Assembly: GCA_026413225.1 (NCBI GenBank)
Contig: CM048554.1
Location: 55,449,463-55,513,462, forward strand
Source: Otis tarda
Taxonomy: Eukaryota; Chordata; Aves; Otidiformes; Otididae
DNA length: 64,000 nucleotides
Direction of reading: 5' to 3'
Part shown: positions 24,369 to 37,166 of the stretch, piece after piece
How the letters are laid out: every line of letters begins with the position of its first letter
How positions within the stretch are numbered: position 1 is the first letter of the stretch
Program-made: the position numbers and the translations under genes
The notes under the pieces: generated by a model
The model's input: only the letters and a program-made list of their open reading frames with translations
What the model was told of the DNA's origin: nothing
Database searches by the model: none

Positions 24369-25770
24369 TAAATAAAGCATTGGAACCCCCATAGCAGTTG
24401 TACTGAAAACTGGCTTCTCTCGCTCTCTAATACAGACCGTATATCCTTCTGCATAGTATATGAAATGCCATAACCACATTTCAGTGAATGTCAAAAAATG
24501 GCAATGACTTCACACTTCTACATCTACACTGTGGTCCTAGTCTAAACTAGGATTAAGGAACCATGAAGACCTTGGTTCTGTATGCATTTATTAGAAAAAT
24601 GGCGAATGAACTTGTGTCAGCAAAAGACGTAAGTGCAGCCCAGGCTACCTGTGCGTGCAAAGATAAGGAGCGTGTGCAGGTGCTTGAATGGGTGCTCTCG
24701 TGTGAGCATTTCAGATTTTGCAAGCTACTCAGAATGCATTATTTCCTTCTAGTCTCCTGTTTTAGGAAGCTTAACTGTCATGTGAGGAACTTAGGGTTTT
24801 TCTGAACAGCTAAGTTTCTTTTGATTTTCACTATTTGCATATGACTCAAAATTTAGATTAGGAGCTTAAGAGAAAAAGGGATGTACTGAAGTTCTGTTTG
24901 ATACATAGTAGGAATTGAACACGTAATTTGCTTAAATGCTTTTATGATTTTACATCAAAAGCTACTTCTAAAACGCAATACATAAAACCTGGGATTTGAG
25001 TAAGATGGGACTGAATGTACAAATATTAGGAGGTAATTTTCTGTGCACAGAGTGACAAAGATTTTGGTAAAAGCAAATTATTGGGGCTCCCAGAAACCAT
25101 AAAGGGAAAGTCAGGTCTGTGTCGCAAAAGCATGGTGGATAGTAAACTGTGCAGAAGTTGTCTTCAATCAATTTTTAGTTCAAACAGACTTGCTGTTATC
25201 TCTTGAACTAATGTCAGGCCAGGGATAACAAATGGGATTTGAACCTGTCACAGTCTGGTAGCCCAGCAACATTACATATTTTAAATCAGCAATGAGATCT
25301 TGGTCTTCATCCTCCTTCTCATTCTGAGCATGAAATAACCTTCTGAGGAGTGGTTTCCTTAATTGCATCCAAGTGGTAGCCCTTGAGAATAGTATGGTCT
25401 TGCAAAAAATAGTTTTAAATGGACTCTTGTACTCTGAAGTATTTAACATCAACAGACGTTACGAAATTTCACTAGAAGCGGCCAAGAATGGGAATGGAAC
25501 ATGTCATTTTCCTCTCCCATTTCAGATGGTATAAAATATGGCTGAAATGCAGCTCTTCTCCCAGGTTAACTTGATGCAATCCCCTTCTGAGATTTGAGTG
25601 CTTACCAGGCTTTGTGTTTTGTTCGTGTCCTTTGTTGCCTCATTTTTGAGCCAGTCTGGAGTTAGCAGAGCTAAAGTACTGCAAGGAAAAGTTCCTGCTT
25701 TCATTCAAGGACATCAAAACATTTGAAAAATTGATGAATCCAGTAAGTAGGTAGATTATATAAATGTATA

Positions 25771-25812
25771 GACTAAGGCTAAGTGGCTTACCCAGGATTA
25801 CCAAGTATAGCT
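25771..25812 (+). repeat. MIR-like fragment
   Basis: 'aaggctaagtggcttaccca' followed by 'ggattaccaagtatag' matches the MIR core phrase 'aggttaagtgacttgcccaaggtcacacagc' in order. It is very short and diverged, so this is a tentative call. Confidence 0.3.
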
Positions 25813-26224
25813 TTGTAAAGCAGACTTTAATGTTGGTTAATTGCACAACCATGTTGTCATCTGGTCTCATGGGATCTCTGATTCTGCTGGAATTGGAGGG
25901 GGAAGGAAGTTCACCTGTGAGGTCCTACTACACCTTCTGCTGAGAGGTGACTGCAGGGAGGTCTGGATGAGAGTCTGTTGGAGCTGGCCTGAACTACCAA
26001 GCTGACTGCAGTTCAGACAACACTAGCAGTTTGATTATTTAGGAAAAATTCAAAAGGCACAGAATACCCTGGATGTCTAGAAGGAAATGTTGATGAAATT
26101 AGAACCAGTACATTTGCATCTGATTTTCTATCTTTTTTTTTTTTTCTTCCCATGGAATAGGGATTATATCTTGTTATCTCTTCAGAAAAATGTTTTTTTT
26201 TTCTCCCTTCATGCGCCCTTGTCT

Positions 26225-26470
26225 TGTCTGATTCTGAAATGCACTAGCTAATTGCTCAGCTCTCTTACGCTAATTCTCCTGAAAGTTCAAGGATGTTGTG
26301 CTTGCATGTCTGCTAATTAATTAAAGGTTATGAATTGGCTCTTAATCAAGGATTTCTTCTGAAATCCAGAGCCACAAATACTCTAAGTGTATAACGTTCA
26401 TAGTCGCAATTGGTAGGTAATGAGATCATTAGCACATTAAAATTGATCTCTGGTGATCTAGTAGGTGAAG
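26225..26470. promoter_or_regulatory. Candidate conserved non-coding element
   Basis: A dense series of homeodomain-type cores: ctaattg (26247 region), ctaattc, ctaattaattaaagg (from 26313), cttaatcaag, gtaatgag and cattag. The block is non-repetitive and free of long frames. The composition resembles vertebrate developmental enhancers; conservation itself cannot be seen here. Confidence 0.25.
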
Positions 26471-28916
26471 TCCAGTACCACTGTGTGCACAACTGCTTAC
26501 CAGTGTGTAAATCAAAGTTTTGTCACGTGGCCCAAGTCTGGATTCTGTATTGTTTTGTGTGAGCGGTCAGGCAGTCGCAGTATAGCAACAGGAAGCCGAA
26601 ATAACTGGAGTTTACTGGGGGTGTCACTGGATATTGCTGCACAGGGTTATGGCAATCCAGACTGGAGCAGACAGCATTATGCACGAGTCAGATGTACAAT
26701 ACGTGATGTGGAGCTTCCTTTCCTAAACTAGACTGAACTACCTTTACATGAATATATTTATGCCAGCAAAATGGCCGGTACAGGGAAGGAGTGTTGCTCC
26801 TTAGTGTTGGTATCTTTAGTGAATAAAAATCTTTTCATTGCAAGTAATACCTCAGATGTTATAAATTAGACTCCAGACCCGTATGATGAAGACTGTGGCA
26901 GGTCTTTACACAGACGTCACCAGGAGCAGGGCAGGCACCAAGTGACGGACGTGCTCCAAGGATGGGCAGAGCGAGGAGTTGTGAAAAATTGGGCCCTTCA
27001 GCTATCCTGCGGGAGCTCATGCAACGCAGAACGTTTAGTCCTCTGACAGATCAAGGCCTGGACCTGCATACATGAGGCAGCTTGGACATTAGGCCTGTAT
27101 TTATTTTTATCCTCTATATCTTTTTTCCCCCATTATTTTAGGTGCTGAGTTTAAATCACATCTTAGCTCAATCTCCTGTTCCCTCAGTCCCAATTGTTTT
27201 TTAATAAAAAACAATTATTTTCAAGTACTATTTATTGCTTTACTGCCTCCTCCTCTGAGGAACAGATTTTCTCAGTACTCCTCTCTCTTTTTAATTTTTT
27301 TTTCCCCTTTCTGTTCTCTAATTTTCTTTTTAACATAGGGAATGCATGGGTAGAAATTTGCAAAGGAGCACAAAAGGGGAGTGACCGGTCAAATTGTCCT
27401 CTCTTTCCTCCTGTGAGCTGCCCCTGTACCTTGAACATAAGGTATTCTTTAGCACTGTCTCCTTGTTGTCCTGATCTCTTGCTCCATGGTTTAACTGTTC
27501 AGTCTGTTGCTGAAGTCTGAGTGATTGGAAACTGACTCAGAGGATGCTTTTCTATTTATGTGTCTATTTTTGTCTGGGTGCAGATTATTAATGGGCTTTT
27601 CTCGGCTATACTCACTGGTATGTACATTTTATATATTTTAAAAAATAGTAAGATGGGAGCATCTAATATTATCTTTAAGCAGAAGTTCAGCCCTGAGGAC
27701 TGCCACTACTAGACCAATCCCACTTTCTCCTGACCAGAAAGGCGCAGCAGGTAGAGTTTCAGGACATAGAGCAGAGGTTGCTGCATTAATATGGCAGATT
27801 TCTCCCAAGAATCAAACCAAAGATCAGGTTGCAGATCCATTTCCATAGGATATTTGAAAATGCTATTTCTAATCCAAAGGTAATTGGAGCCAGGTTATAG
27901 GAACTCCCCAGTGTATGGAAGGGCCTTACAGGAGTGGAGTAAGCATTTGTTTATACAGGTATGAGACAACTACACAGATTTATTTGGCAATTAGGGATTA
28001 GTCAGTCATGATCACTGTTTTCATCTCTACTTCATTATTCCTCAGAAACATAAAGTACTTGTTCTCTCCCCCCTTGAGGAATATAAAAAAATATTAGACC
28101 AACCTTTAAAGTTGCTTGGTCAGTGGTTCTCAATATCTCATATTTCATCCAGCTGCCAAGACTGTATAATTAGGATATTAAGACATGCTCTTGATTAGAT
28201 AGATACATCTAATTGTAATTCAGGTTCCACTTTCTAGAAGTCTGAATGTGCTCTAGTACCTGCTCTTCTTGTGTGCTCGAAGAGAATCTAAGTTCTCCAT
28301 AATGAAGCTATAAAGCCCCAGGTGTCAGCCAACTACATGTCTAAATATATGGCTAAAACATGGTATGTTCTCTTAAAAGTTAATACTGAGTAAAACTGCT
28401 CACAACTTTGAACCGTAGCTGTCTCTCTTTATCATATAAAGAAACTGCTTAAAAGCATTTCACTCTTGAAAATTTGGGTAGCTAACATGCAAAAAAAAAA
28501 AGAAATCCTAAGAGTCTTTCAGAGTTAAATCACAAATATAATTTCTATGAAGAATAGATATTCTCCATTCTTGTAATCCATACATCTAAAACTTGTATCT
28601 GGGCTGTTGAAGCACCAGTGATGGTGAGCAAAGCTATCCTGACCCCATGTAAGTTCTGTAGATGGCTCCTTGGTATCTGTCACCTGAATTGACAAGCACT
28701 GATGCTGCTGGTGTGTTGTCTGCGCTGCCTGGCCCCGCTCTGGTGAAGCTCTGGGTGCTGGGGCATCTGGTCTGTTGGCTTCTAGCTGGTGGATGCCACC
28801 CATGTATAAATATTCTGCAAGTTCACAGGGAAGAATAGGCCTTTATAATGACAGCTGCACTTTTGCCAGCTCCTGCAATTTTACTACAGGCTAACAGTAT
28901 TTGATATCTTTTCTTT

Positions 28917-28945
28917 AAAAAAAAAACAAACAAAAAAACAAATAA
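28917..28945. repeat. A-rich (CAAA)n-like tract
   Basis: A10 followed by c-interrupted A-runs (caaacaaaaaaacaaa). Low complexity, with no element body recognised. Confidence 0.8.
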
Positions 28946-30215
28946 CACACCCTGCACTCTTGGAATTGACAGAATTGTTAAGTTTTTGTGGAAAAGACAA
29001 TCTCCTCTTCATGTGGCAAAAAAAAATAAAAGTAAAGTAAACCACACCCAGCCTCCAGTATTTGGGTTTAAAATCACAAACTTTCAAAAACGTATGGACT
29101 TGAATGCTTGCCTGCATCTGGAGAAGTGAGCTCCCCTGTGGGACTGGCATCACCTTAGCTACGCCCTCCATGGTGCATCTCAGCCAGGGATATCAACAAC
29201 GCGTGAGCTTGCCTGACGCAGGAGGTTTAGTGCACTGCAGGGTCTGGACTGCAACAACAAGCAGCACATTGATTTGCTTCAGCTGTGGCGACCGCGAGCC
29301 TCTGTAGCAACCTTTCCAATTTGGAATCATACCTGGTTGAGCTAGATGTTTTTAAAAGAATTTTCATTTCCATTTTCATGTAAGGAGTAGAAAAATTTCC
29401 CCATTTCTGCACTCTTCCTTCTTTTTTCAGCCAGCTCCTGTCAAAGGGCCAGGAAGAAATAGGAAGAGGAGTTGGCCACTATTCAGAAAATTTTCTTAAG
29501 CGTTCAAGAAAGTAAGTGGCTTTTTGAAGAAGGCGCTGCACTCATGTGTACACACAGGTGCACTCTGGTCACATGCTGCCTGAAAATATTGCAGTATATC
29601 CTCTGTAACTTGCTAATATGGCGTTAACAACTTTCAGCATCCGCAATGAGCTGTGTATAGTTTTATATTGCAGTTGTTCTATTTTTGTGTCAGTTGTGCT
29701 AGCAACTTAGAGCTTAGCTAATGTACCAGTGACAAATGGCCCTCTTCAAAAGGAGGCTGTATATATTACATAAATTCATTTACATTGTATATATTCATTT
29801 AGAAAAGAAACCCAGAAGAGAAAATCAGTGCTTTTCAAATCAAATATGACAAATTCACCAGTGGAAGATATTTGATTTTCTAGCTTTTAAAAAGCAGACA
29901 AGATATTTACTATTCTGATGTACTTTGTTTTAAACTTAAAAAGACTAATATATGTTCTAGAGCTGAATTTGTTATATTTGATTTGGCAAACTGTTCTTGT
30001 GGGCTTTTTTTTTTTTCCTTTCTCTCTGGTTTTCAAGATGAGTTTGAATTTACAAGGCTGTATTTTAAACACCTTAATTGAAATGCCGCAACTTCGATAT
30101 CCTTTGGGCAGTTCTAATGAGACAGGAAGGAAGGAAGGAGCTGAATGGGCAATACCTTCCACCCCAGTCTCTTCTATGTTGTAATTAATTTGTATTGATA
30201 CGTTTTTAAAATTTT

Positions 30216-30280
30216 CTGGGCTCAGATCCACAAAGGTTCCTGGCCTCCTACATTCCACATAAATCCCACTGAAGCAATTC
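30216..30280 (+). repeat. Ancient palindromic amniote repeat, left part
   Basis: Reads 'ctgggctcagatccacaaag', then 'gttcctggcctcctacattcc', then 'aaatcccactgaag'. This matches the order of an abundant old reptile repeat (gggctcagatcctcaaaggtatttaggcncctaactcccattgaa...), probably a non-autonomous DNA transposon. The right half is not clearly recognisable. The match is from memory. Confidence 0.4.
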
Positions 30281-30917
30281 GTTCGAAGACTGAGAACCCT
30301 AAAACTGCTGTCTGGCACATTGGGGACCACCCGTGCAGCAGCGTGCCACATCATCTCTAGCTATTTGGGGCAGTTCCAGACAAGGTAGCTCAGCACAAGT
30401 GGGTGTGGAGCCAGAGGGATGCTCGCAGAGGTGCCAGCCCCAGAGGCTTGCACACAGGTGAGCTGTGATCACGGCACTTCACAGGGGCTGCGAGGAGCTC
30501 AGGGTGTCAGAGTACCAGTCCCTGTTAATGAGACTTCCTAGTGCCTTCTGCATTGATTGCGAGTTTTATCTGATAACACTCTAATTGTCTGAGTGCAAAC
30601 TGATAAAATAAATATTGTTAATTCTTTCCTTGAGGTGTTGCCTGAAGATGATATAAGATGCTGACTCCACTGGTGTTCAGCATTGGGTAAAGAGAATAGT
30701 TCATTCATCCTTGTAATGGAGAAGTCACAGTCTAAATTATAGCTCACTGTTGTTCTTTGGCTGTGCCTCTCCAGAATAGTTTTTTTCAATGAAGAAAGAA
30801 GTCTGTTCTTTCTTGGAACTATTTCCAAATTCTGGATAAATTAACTTAATAGTTGCAGATGGAAAAAGTATTGGGAGTTAGATTTATAAAAATGGCTGGT
30901 GGTTTTCTTGTCTGTAT

Positions 30918-31042
30918 TGAACCAACTGGTTAGAGCAGTTACCCAGGATTCAGAAACTCCAGGATTTATTTCCTTCGCTGCCTGAAGGAGTTTGGACTCG
31001 CAACTCGCACATTGCAGGAGAGCACCTAAGCCATCAAGCAAC
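30918..31042. repeat. Ancient tRNA-SINE-like or palindromic repeat
   Basis: The left part (30930-30965) reads 'actggttagagcagttaccc', then 'aggattcagaaactccagga'. The right part, read on the minus strand from 31042, is 'gatggcttaggtgctctcct', then 'gcaatgtgcgagttgcgagt'. Both resemble the pol III-type head 'agtggttagggcactcacctgggatgtgggagacc' of old amniote repeats. They face each other, as in the palindromic versions known from reptiles. Heavily decayed. Confidence 0.35.
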
Positions 31043-31296
31043 GCTGCATTCAGTGGGGGAGGCAGGACTCTGTATCCCTGTCAGATGCTGCTCCGTTGTG
31101 TGCAGAGCTCTTTAATACTTGTTTCAGCAAGAGCTGGAGCTCCAGTCTCCCACCTGCCAGGTGTGACATGTCTCCAGAGAGTGACTGCACCATTTTCTCT
31201 CTATTGCACTGGCCCTGAATATTCAAACATTTGCTACAAAAAGGGACAACTCCAGCAGGAAAAACTGAAGGTGTGAAACCTCGCAAGGCCTTGTAA

Positions 31297-31345
31297 CTTA
31301 GTGATTATAGGGCACTTTCCTGGGAAGCAGGTCTCAGATGAACTT
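31297..31345 (+). repeat. Further tRNA-like ancient repeat fragment
   Basis: 'cttagtgattatagggcact' then 'ttcctgggaagcaggtctca' again follows the 'agtggttagggcactcacctgggagncaggtctcaggttc' pattern. It could be the right end of the repeat at 30918-31042 or a separate copy. Confidence 0.35.
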
Positions 31346-34300
31346 TAGACCTGGATAAGAGCAAGAGATATTGGATGCAAAAAGATTACACCCTCTGTCC
31401 CACAGTCACTTCCCCTCCCTGCCACACACATACTCTCCCAGTTCTGCAGCAGAACTGAAAATTTAATTACTCATATAACATTAATCTGAATGGAGAAGAC
31501 ATGAGCAAGTTAGGACATGAAGAAGCAGAGAGAAGAAAGAGAAGGCAGCAAATCTTTCTGGAAGGAGCAGTTTGTGGGGAGGAGGGGGTGTTGTGAGGGT
31601 TTTTGTGGTTTTTTTTTTTTTTAAGAGCAAACAATTGATGTGTTAATAGAACAAGTGTATTTAGACCGATTTTTAGCTGTCTGTGATATTAAATGAGGCA
31701 ATACTATGTGTAGAAACAAGGAGGAAAACAGTACTGGATATTTATAGGTGTTGGTTTTCTATAGCTCTTTTGTTGGACTGAGTGAATGCTATAGACTCTT
31801 GTCAAGCCTTTCATTCTTTTTCCCTTTTTGTGAAGCCTAGTGCCTTCAAACTCTTTCAGAAAATAATCACTTTTGAGAATCTATGAAAGTAAACAAGCTA
31901 AAAAACATTCAGTAATCTTGGCTGGTTGATACACGGAGTTCATCACTAGATCGAACAACTCGTGCCAGCGCATGTTGGCCTGTGTGTTGCTGGGAAGTGT
32001 CCGGCTGGGTTAAAATGAGCAATGAATTGGGAAACCCTCAGACTGTTCTTGATGTGATGGCCTTGCTCAGAGCAGGCAGCACAGTGCTGGCTGTGTGGCT
32101 GCAGACATGCTACTGGGTGGATTTCAGAGACCGTGTTTTCATGTATTTTTGTAACAAGCACCACATCGTTAGGAGATTTGCAAACCTATGCTTTCCAGAC
32201 TGTTACTGAAGGATGCAAACCCTACTATTCTAAAGAAGAAAACCTTTTTAAGGATATTTAAGCCTGCCTGTGATCATCTCAGAAGGCTGCAGTTTGGGAT
32301 TAAACACTCTTCCGGTGCCTTGTTAAAGTGACATTTTGAGCATTGCTGCTCAGCCCAGGGGAGCCTGCAGGGCATTTGCTAGTGTTTATGCAGCTCATCG
32401 TGCTCATCAGAGGGGGCCTGGTCAAGCATGTCAGCAGCTGTGTGAGGGATGGTCAAACCAAGTGCAGAGCATGAATTTTTCAGCTTGCTTTATCTGAGTT
32501 CTAAATCTTTAATAGACAACACATAGTAAGATGTTTAACTTAACAGTTAAAGGAGAAGTGTCATAAAAAGAGCTGAAGGAAATGAAGGTAAAGAAAGAAT
32601 TTCTTGGTTATCATCCAGACTGGTATTAGGATCTAGCTTTACCATGTAGATAAAGTATACTGCTAGGTGGTATGCAATGGTGAGAAGATGGGATCGTGCA
32701 GTCCCTCATGTGCATAACCCCAACCGATGACTAAGCTTAACTTCTTTACTCTAGCAGAACCGCGGCTAACTGTGAGAGCCAGCCGTGAGCTGAGAACTGA
32801 GGCTTGAGCTTTGCACACAGTGTAAATGGAGCATTTCCATCATGGAGAGGACCAGAAAAGTAATATGATGATGAAAACTGCATGGGATGAAGGTCTTCTG
32901 TTTCCATCTGAATTGTAGTCCAAGACTTCAAGTGAGTATGTGAGGAGTACAAACATTGACATGAAACCTCTGGAGGGTACAAGTGTACCACTTTACTGTA
33001 GAGCTCTGTTTATCCCATATTCTCTTGTTTCAACCTTCTGTACCTCTGAAACAGTCCCATTCCAGTTGTGTATCTGAGCAAGCTGGTCCTCAGATCATCT
33101 GTTAACATCAGAGTCCCTTCACACTAAGCAGAACTCTTTTCTTTTTTTTTTCCTCCCCTTTTCCTTTTACTCTGTTCATGATAGTTTGCCATGAAGCAAT
33201 TCATGCTGCTAAGCCAAAGTACAATGGAGTTCTCAAGATCCTTCTCTGAAGCTTGCTGCTTATAGCACTTACATGTCATTAAGCATTAACTAGTTCTGCA
33301 AAACTCTACTTAGATCAAAGTGGCATGCTTTTTTAGGCATCTTAATCTTTGTCTCATGATCCACAGCTTGAATGTTTTACTTGTAGGGACAAAATTGTTT
33401 TGAAGAGACAATTTATTGAAATAAAAGCATCTTCTTTAGCTTATTGACGCATCTGGGCCCAGGAGCAAGTTCTAAACACATACCAAGAGAGGAAGAGTGG
33501 TGGAATACAAATGGTGCTAAATGACACAAAAAATTACTGCTGTGATTAATCATAAGATGGCTCAGAGACCATCATTTGACTGCAGTAGGGTTTTCTCCTG
33601 AGATGTGAAACCTATTTTTTCTTGTTCTCTTGCACACTCAGAACTTCTTGTTGCTGCTTAAACCACAGAAAAGGATTGCATAAACATTTTAATATTGCAT
33701 GAGGCTTCTGTAAGCCTGAATGATCTTATGAATGCTAAAACCATGACATACAAGCACAAATGAAAGCAAGCAGCAAAGATTGTGTAGTCTTATCATCTGG
33801 ATGAACTGATAGATAAGCCAGCATGCTTTGGTGGCTTGTCATGTTTTGTTTTCCCTCCTGGGATAATTCAGCCTCAAGCTTTAAAATCTTCTGCCTCCCA
33901 TTATTATTATTATTTTCAGCATTCTCTTAATTGAGCTCAGCTAGCATGCCAGTTACACATTGTTAGATACAACTATACTATGACTTAAAAAGATTGTCTG
34001 TGAATGAGGTCTTTCATTTGGATGGATCTCATTGCACTTTATGATCTTATTAACTGTACAAGTAACGATGAAGACTTCTTCAGTTGTTGTTGATACAAGG
34101 TATATGGCTGTAGTAAGAGAAACTGATTGTCGGAGTAATACAAATTCAGAAATGAGATAAGGTAGACTTTGAATGGTAACCAACTAGGACAAAAATCTGC
34201 AAAGTAGTTAGTGACTCATACCATTTTCAATCCTGCAGCAACATCCTCCGTGTAGTAGGTGTACCACAAATCTGAGACTGAGGCAGAAGTTTGATGGCAC

Positions 34301-36273
34301 AGCTTTCTAAATAGTAATTGTTTATTTAATAAGTGAGCGTAGTCGTCCTTGCTGACTTCCAAAAATAGTTGACACCATTGAAACATTGAATGATTTTACC
34401 AGATCAGACCGGGAACCTGTGATGTCCGCCAGTGGTCATAGCTTTAAGAAAAGAAACAGAAACAAACAAACAAAAAAAATAAAACAAGCAAACAAAACTA
34501 CAAAAAAACCAACAAACCAGAGCATATATAAAGTGGTGCATTTGTTGGTATTACAATATCCTGATTTCCAGCAATTTGAAGCAAAGGAACTTCCTGAGAT
34601 GGAAGTTCCATCAGCATCATCTTGTTTCATAGCTTTTAATGGACCTTTCTTCCAAGAATTTGTCTCATTGCTTTTGGAACCATTATTACTTCCATGATAT
34701 TTTGTGGACCTGAGTGTCACAATTTAATAATTGTATCATTTGAGAAGCCATTGTGTTTTAAAAGTTGTCAGATGACTTTACTGCAAACTTCTAGGTTTTG
34801 ACTTATCAAGAGTAAGTACCATCTTTTCCCTTCAAGTCATAATTTCATATTCCCTTGTTACAGACCACTTCAGTCATCTCTTTTCCCAGCTGAAGAATTC
34901 TAGTCTGTTGAACTTCTCCAGGTTTGCCATTTGGCTGATCATTTTTGTTGCCTTCATCTGAAACTTTTCTACCTCTTTCATGTCCATGTTGAGAATGAGG
35001 GGAAGAGGTAGGCATCTCAGAGGGACCGTAATTGTATCATAATGACACTTCCGGCTTTTTCTTGATTTCTTTATGAATATTTTTTTGAAGCTGCCTCTTT
35101 TACTTCTGTTGAGTGTTAAGGTGATATTTTCAGGGAACTATGAACAAGAAGTCCAAGAACTCTCTTCAGAGAAGCAATGTCTAATTTAGTCATTGTTGGA
35201 TAAGCATACTAGGGCTGTTGATCACAATCTAATTTAATTTTGCAGGAAGTAGTGCTAATTCTTAAGCTGTCCTGCTCTCCCTAATAAAACCTAGTGTACA
35301 GTGTTCTTTGTTGAAGAGGTTAATGGATACTCTCTGCTTCCTGTCAGCATTTCTTCTCATTCATCATCCTCTTCTTCGTTGCACCTGTGATGGGGATACA
35401 AGTAGGGACTGTGTGGTTGAAATCTTGTTTATTTCCTGCACTGGTAACTGCCTGAGCGAGCAGGAGTTGGTAGTGGGAGGCTGGAAGTTACTAAAGAGAA
35501 ATATGGGTAATTAGGGAAGATTTGTGTGCTTGAATGATCTCAAATATTTACCTTTTCAACTTGCTTTTCAACAGAAGTGAAGTGGACCTTTTGTAGATCC
35601 TTCAGCTATCAACCAATTATCAAGGCCATGTGAAAAAGGATGACCAACTTCTGTCAGTCTAAGTTATTAATATCGTAACATCTGGGTACCTCATAGTGTT
35701 TTCAGGTACTTATCTTTGCAGTAACCATATAGGGGAGATAGGGAACTAATGGTTGGTATTCCCATCTTCAGAACCTTAAATGACACTTAGAAAATTCCGG
35801 CCCATAACATGTGGGTGCCAAGATTTGCAGAGTCCAGAGGCCCATCAGATCAGCAGGTGATTCATAACAAGTCCTATGGCAGATAATTGAATGTTGGTCG
35901 CCAAGGATAATATCTTATTTTCCCTTTTCCTGGTGAACAGCACAGACTTTCTGTGACCAATTTTAAACCACAGCACAAAACCAAATGTTTATCTGTCACT
36001 CCAGGGCTCCCCCTACTATCCGCAGATCTGTGCACCACCTTCATCAGAGAGCCTCACGTGGGCTTCTGGTGACGGCAGGAACTTAAGTAGTCCTAGACCC
36101 CGCTCTGTGGACTGCTTGTCCCTGTGCCATCCCATCCATTGGACTGTGGCCCAGGTAAACAAAAAATTGGTTGAGTTTTGTTTTGTTTTTTTTTTTAATA
36201 TACATACACTGAATTTGCCTCTTTGCAGCAAATTATCTATGACATCTCCTTTCTTCACTGAATGCCTGAACAG
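31346..36273. other. Gene-free unique sequence
   Basis: No gene was recognised; frames are at most 103 codons (34386-34697, plus, opposed by 34436-34720, minus). The stretch contains T14 at 31609-31622, (TTA)n at 33901-33913, a CAAA-rich tract at 34448-34518 and a faint MIR-like phrase at 35675-35775 (ggtacctcatagtg ... attcccatctt). 36000-36160 is GC-richer than its surroundings without an identifiable exon. Confidence 0.5.
34448..34518. repeat. A-rich (CAAA)n low-complexity tract
   Basis: About 70 bp of A-runs interrupted by single C or G (aaacaaacaaacaaaaaaaa ... accaacaaacc), resembling the tract at 16741-16821. No attached retroelement was recognised. Confidence 0.85.
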
Positions 36274-36353
36274 ATCATAGAATCATTGGGTTCGAAGGGA
36301 CCTTTAAAGGTCATCTAGTCCAACCTCCCTGCAAGGAGAAGGGATGTCTCCAA

Positions 36354-36710
36354 CTAGATCAGGTTGCTCAGAGCCCCGTCCAGCCTGGCCTTGAATGTCT
36401 CCAGGGATGGGGCATCCACCTCTCTGGGCAACCTGTTCCAGTGTTCCACCACCCTCATCGTAAAAAATGCCTTCCATATGTCCACTCTGAATCTATCTCC
36501 CTCTATTTTAAAACCATTACCCCTCGTCCTATCACAACAGGCTGTGCTAAAGAGTTTCTCCCCATCTTTCCTGTAAGCCCCTTTTAGGTAGCGGAAGGCC
36601 GCTATAAGGTCTCCCTGGAGCCTTCTCTTCTCCAGGCTGAACAGCCCCAACTCTCTCAGCCTGTCCTCAGAGGAGAGGTGCTCCAGCCCTCTGATTGTCT
36701 TCATGCCCAT
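36354..36710 (-). pseudogene. CR1 ORF2 C-terminal remnant
   Basis: Continuation of the CR1 polymerase frame beyond the TGA at 36720, 118 codons. It includes [46 protein letters not shown] and HWNRLPREVDAPSLE, ending in ARLDGALSNLI just before the 3' UTR. This C-terminal block is well conserved among CR1 copies and is shared in frame with 55010-55344. Confidence 0.9.
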
Positions 36711-36719
36711 CCTCTGGAC

Positions 36720-37166
36720 TCACTCCAACAGGTCCACATCCTTCTTATGTTTGGGGCTCCAGAGCTGGACGCAGTGCTCCAGGGGAGGTCTCACGGGAGC
36801 AGAGTAGAGGGGCAGAATCACCTCCCTTGACCTGCTGGCCACGCTTCTTTTGATGCAGCCCAGGATGCGGCTGGCTTTCTGGGCTGCAAGCGCACATTGT
36901 CGGCTCATGTGGAGCTTCTCGTCCACCATCACTCCCAAGTCCTCCTCAGGGCTGCTCTCAATCCATTCTCTGCCCAGCCTGTATTTGTGCCTGGGATTGC
37001 CATGACCCATGTGCCGGACCTTGCACTTGGCCTGGTTGAACTTCATGAGATTTGCATGGGCCCATCTCTCCAGCCTGTCAAGGTTCCTCTGGATGGCATC
37101 CCTGCCCTCCAGCATGTCAACTGCACCACACAGCTTGGTGTCATCAGTGAACTGCTGAGGGTGCAC
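36720..37166 (-). pseudogene. CR1 ORF2 reverse-transcriptase remnant
   Basis: A 148-codon open piece of the CR1 polymerase, lying within the element at 36274-37328. It begins just after the frameshift near 37162 and keeps the F-T-D-D box, equivalent to the [YF]xDD metal-binding pair of reverse transcriptases. It then covers the thumb/connection-like region and ends at the in-frame TGA (36720-36722). The reading continues in the same frame in 36354-36710 up to the normal C-terminus. It lacks the upstream endonuclease and most of the fingers/palm, so it cannot be active. Confidence 0.9.

Larger units (their letters stand above)
24369..30215. other. Gene-free unique sequence
   Basis: No gene was recognised. 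Frames of 80-155 codons (24563-24805 plus; 27194-27520 plus; 29887-30354 minus) show no known domain, and the last runs into an old repeat. The stretch contains T13 at 26133-26145, A11 at 28491-28501, an A-rich tract at 28917-28945 and a candidate conserved block at 26225-26470. A MIR-like phrase lies at 25771-25812. 25231-25260 ('gggatttgaacctgtcac') resembles an antisense tRNA-SINE head, too weak to call. Confidence 0.5.

Noticed and set aside
29887..30354. 155-codon minus-strand frame as a gene
   Set aside because: No recognised domain, overlaps an old repeat fragment, and is opposed by a plus frame at 29918-30184.
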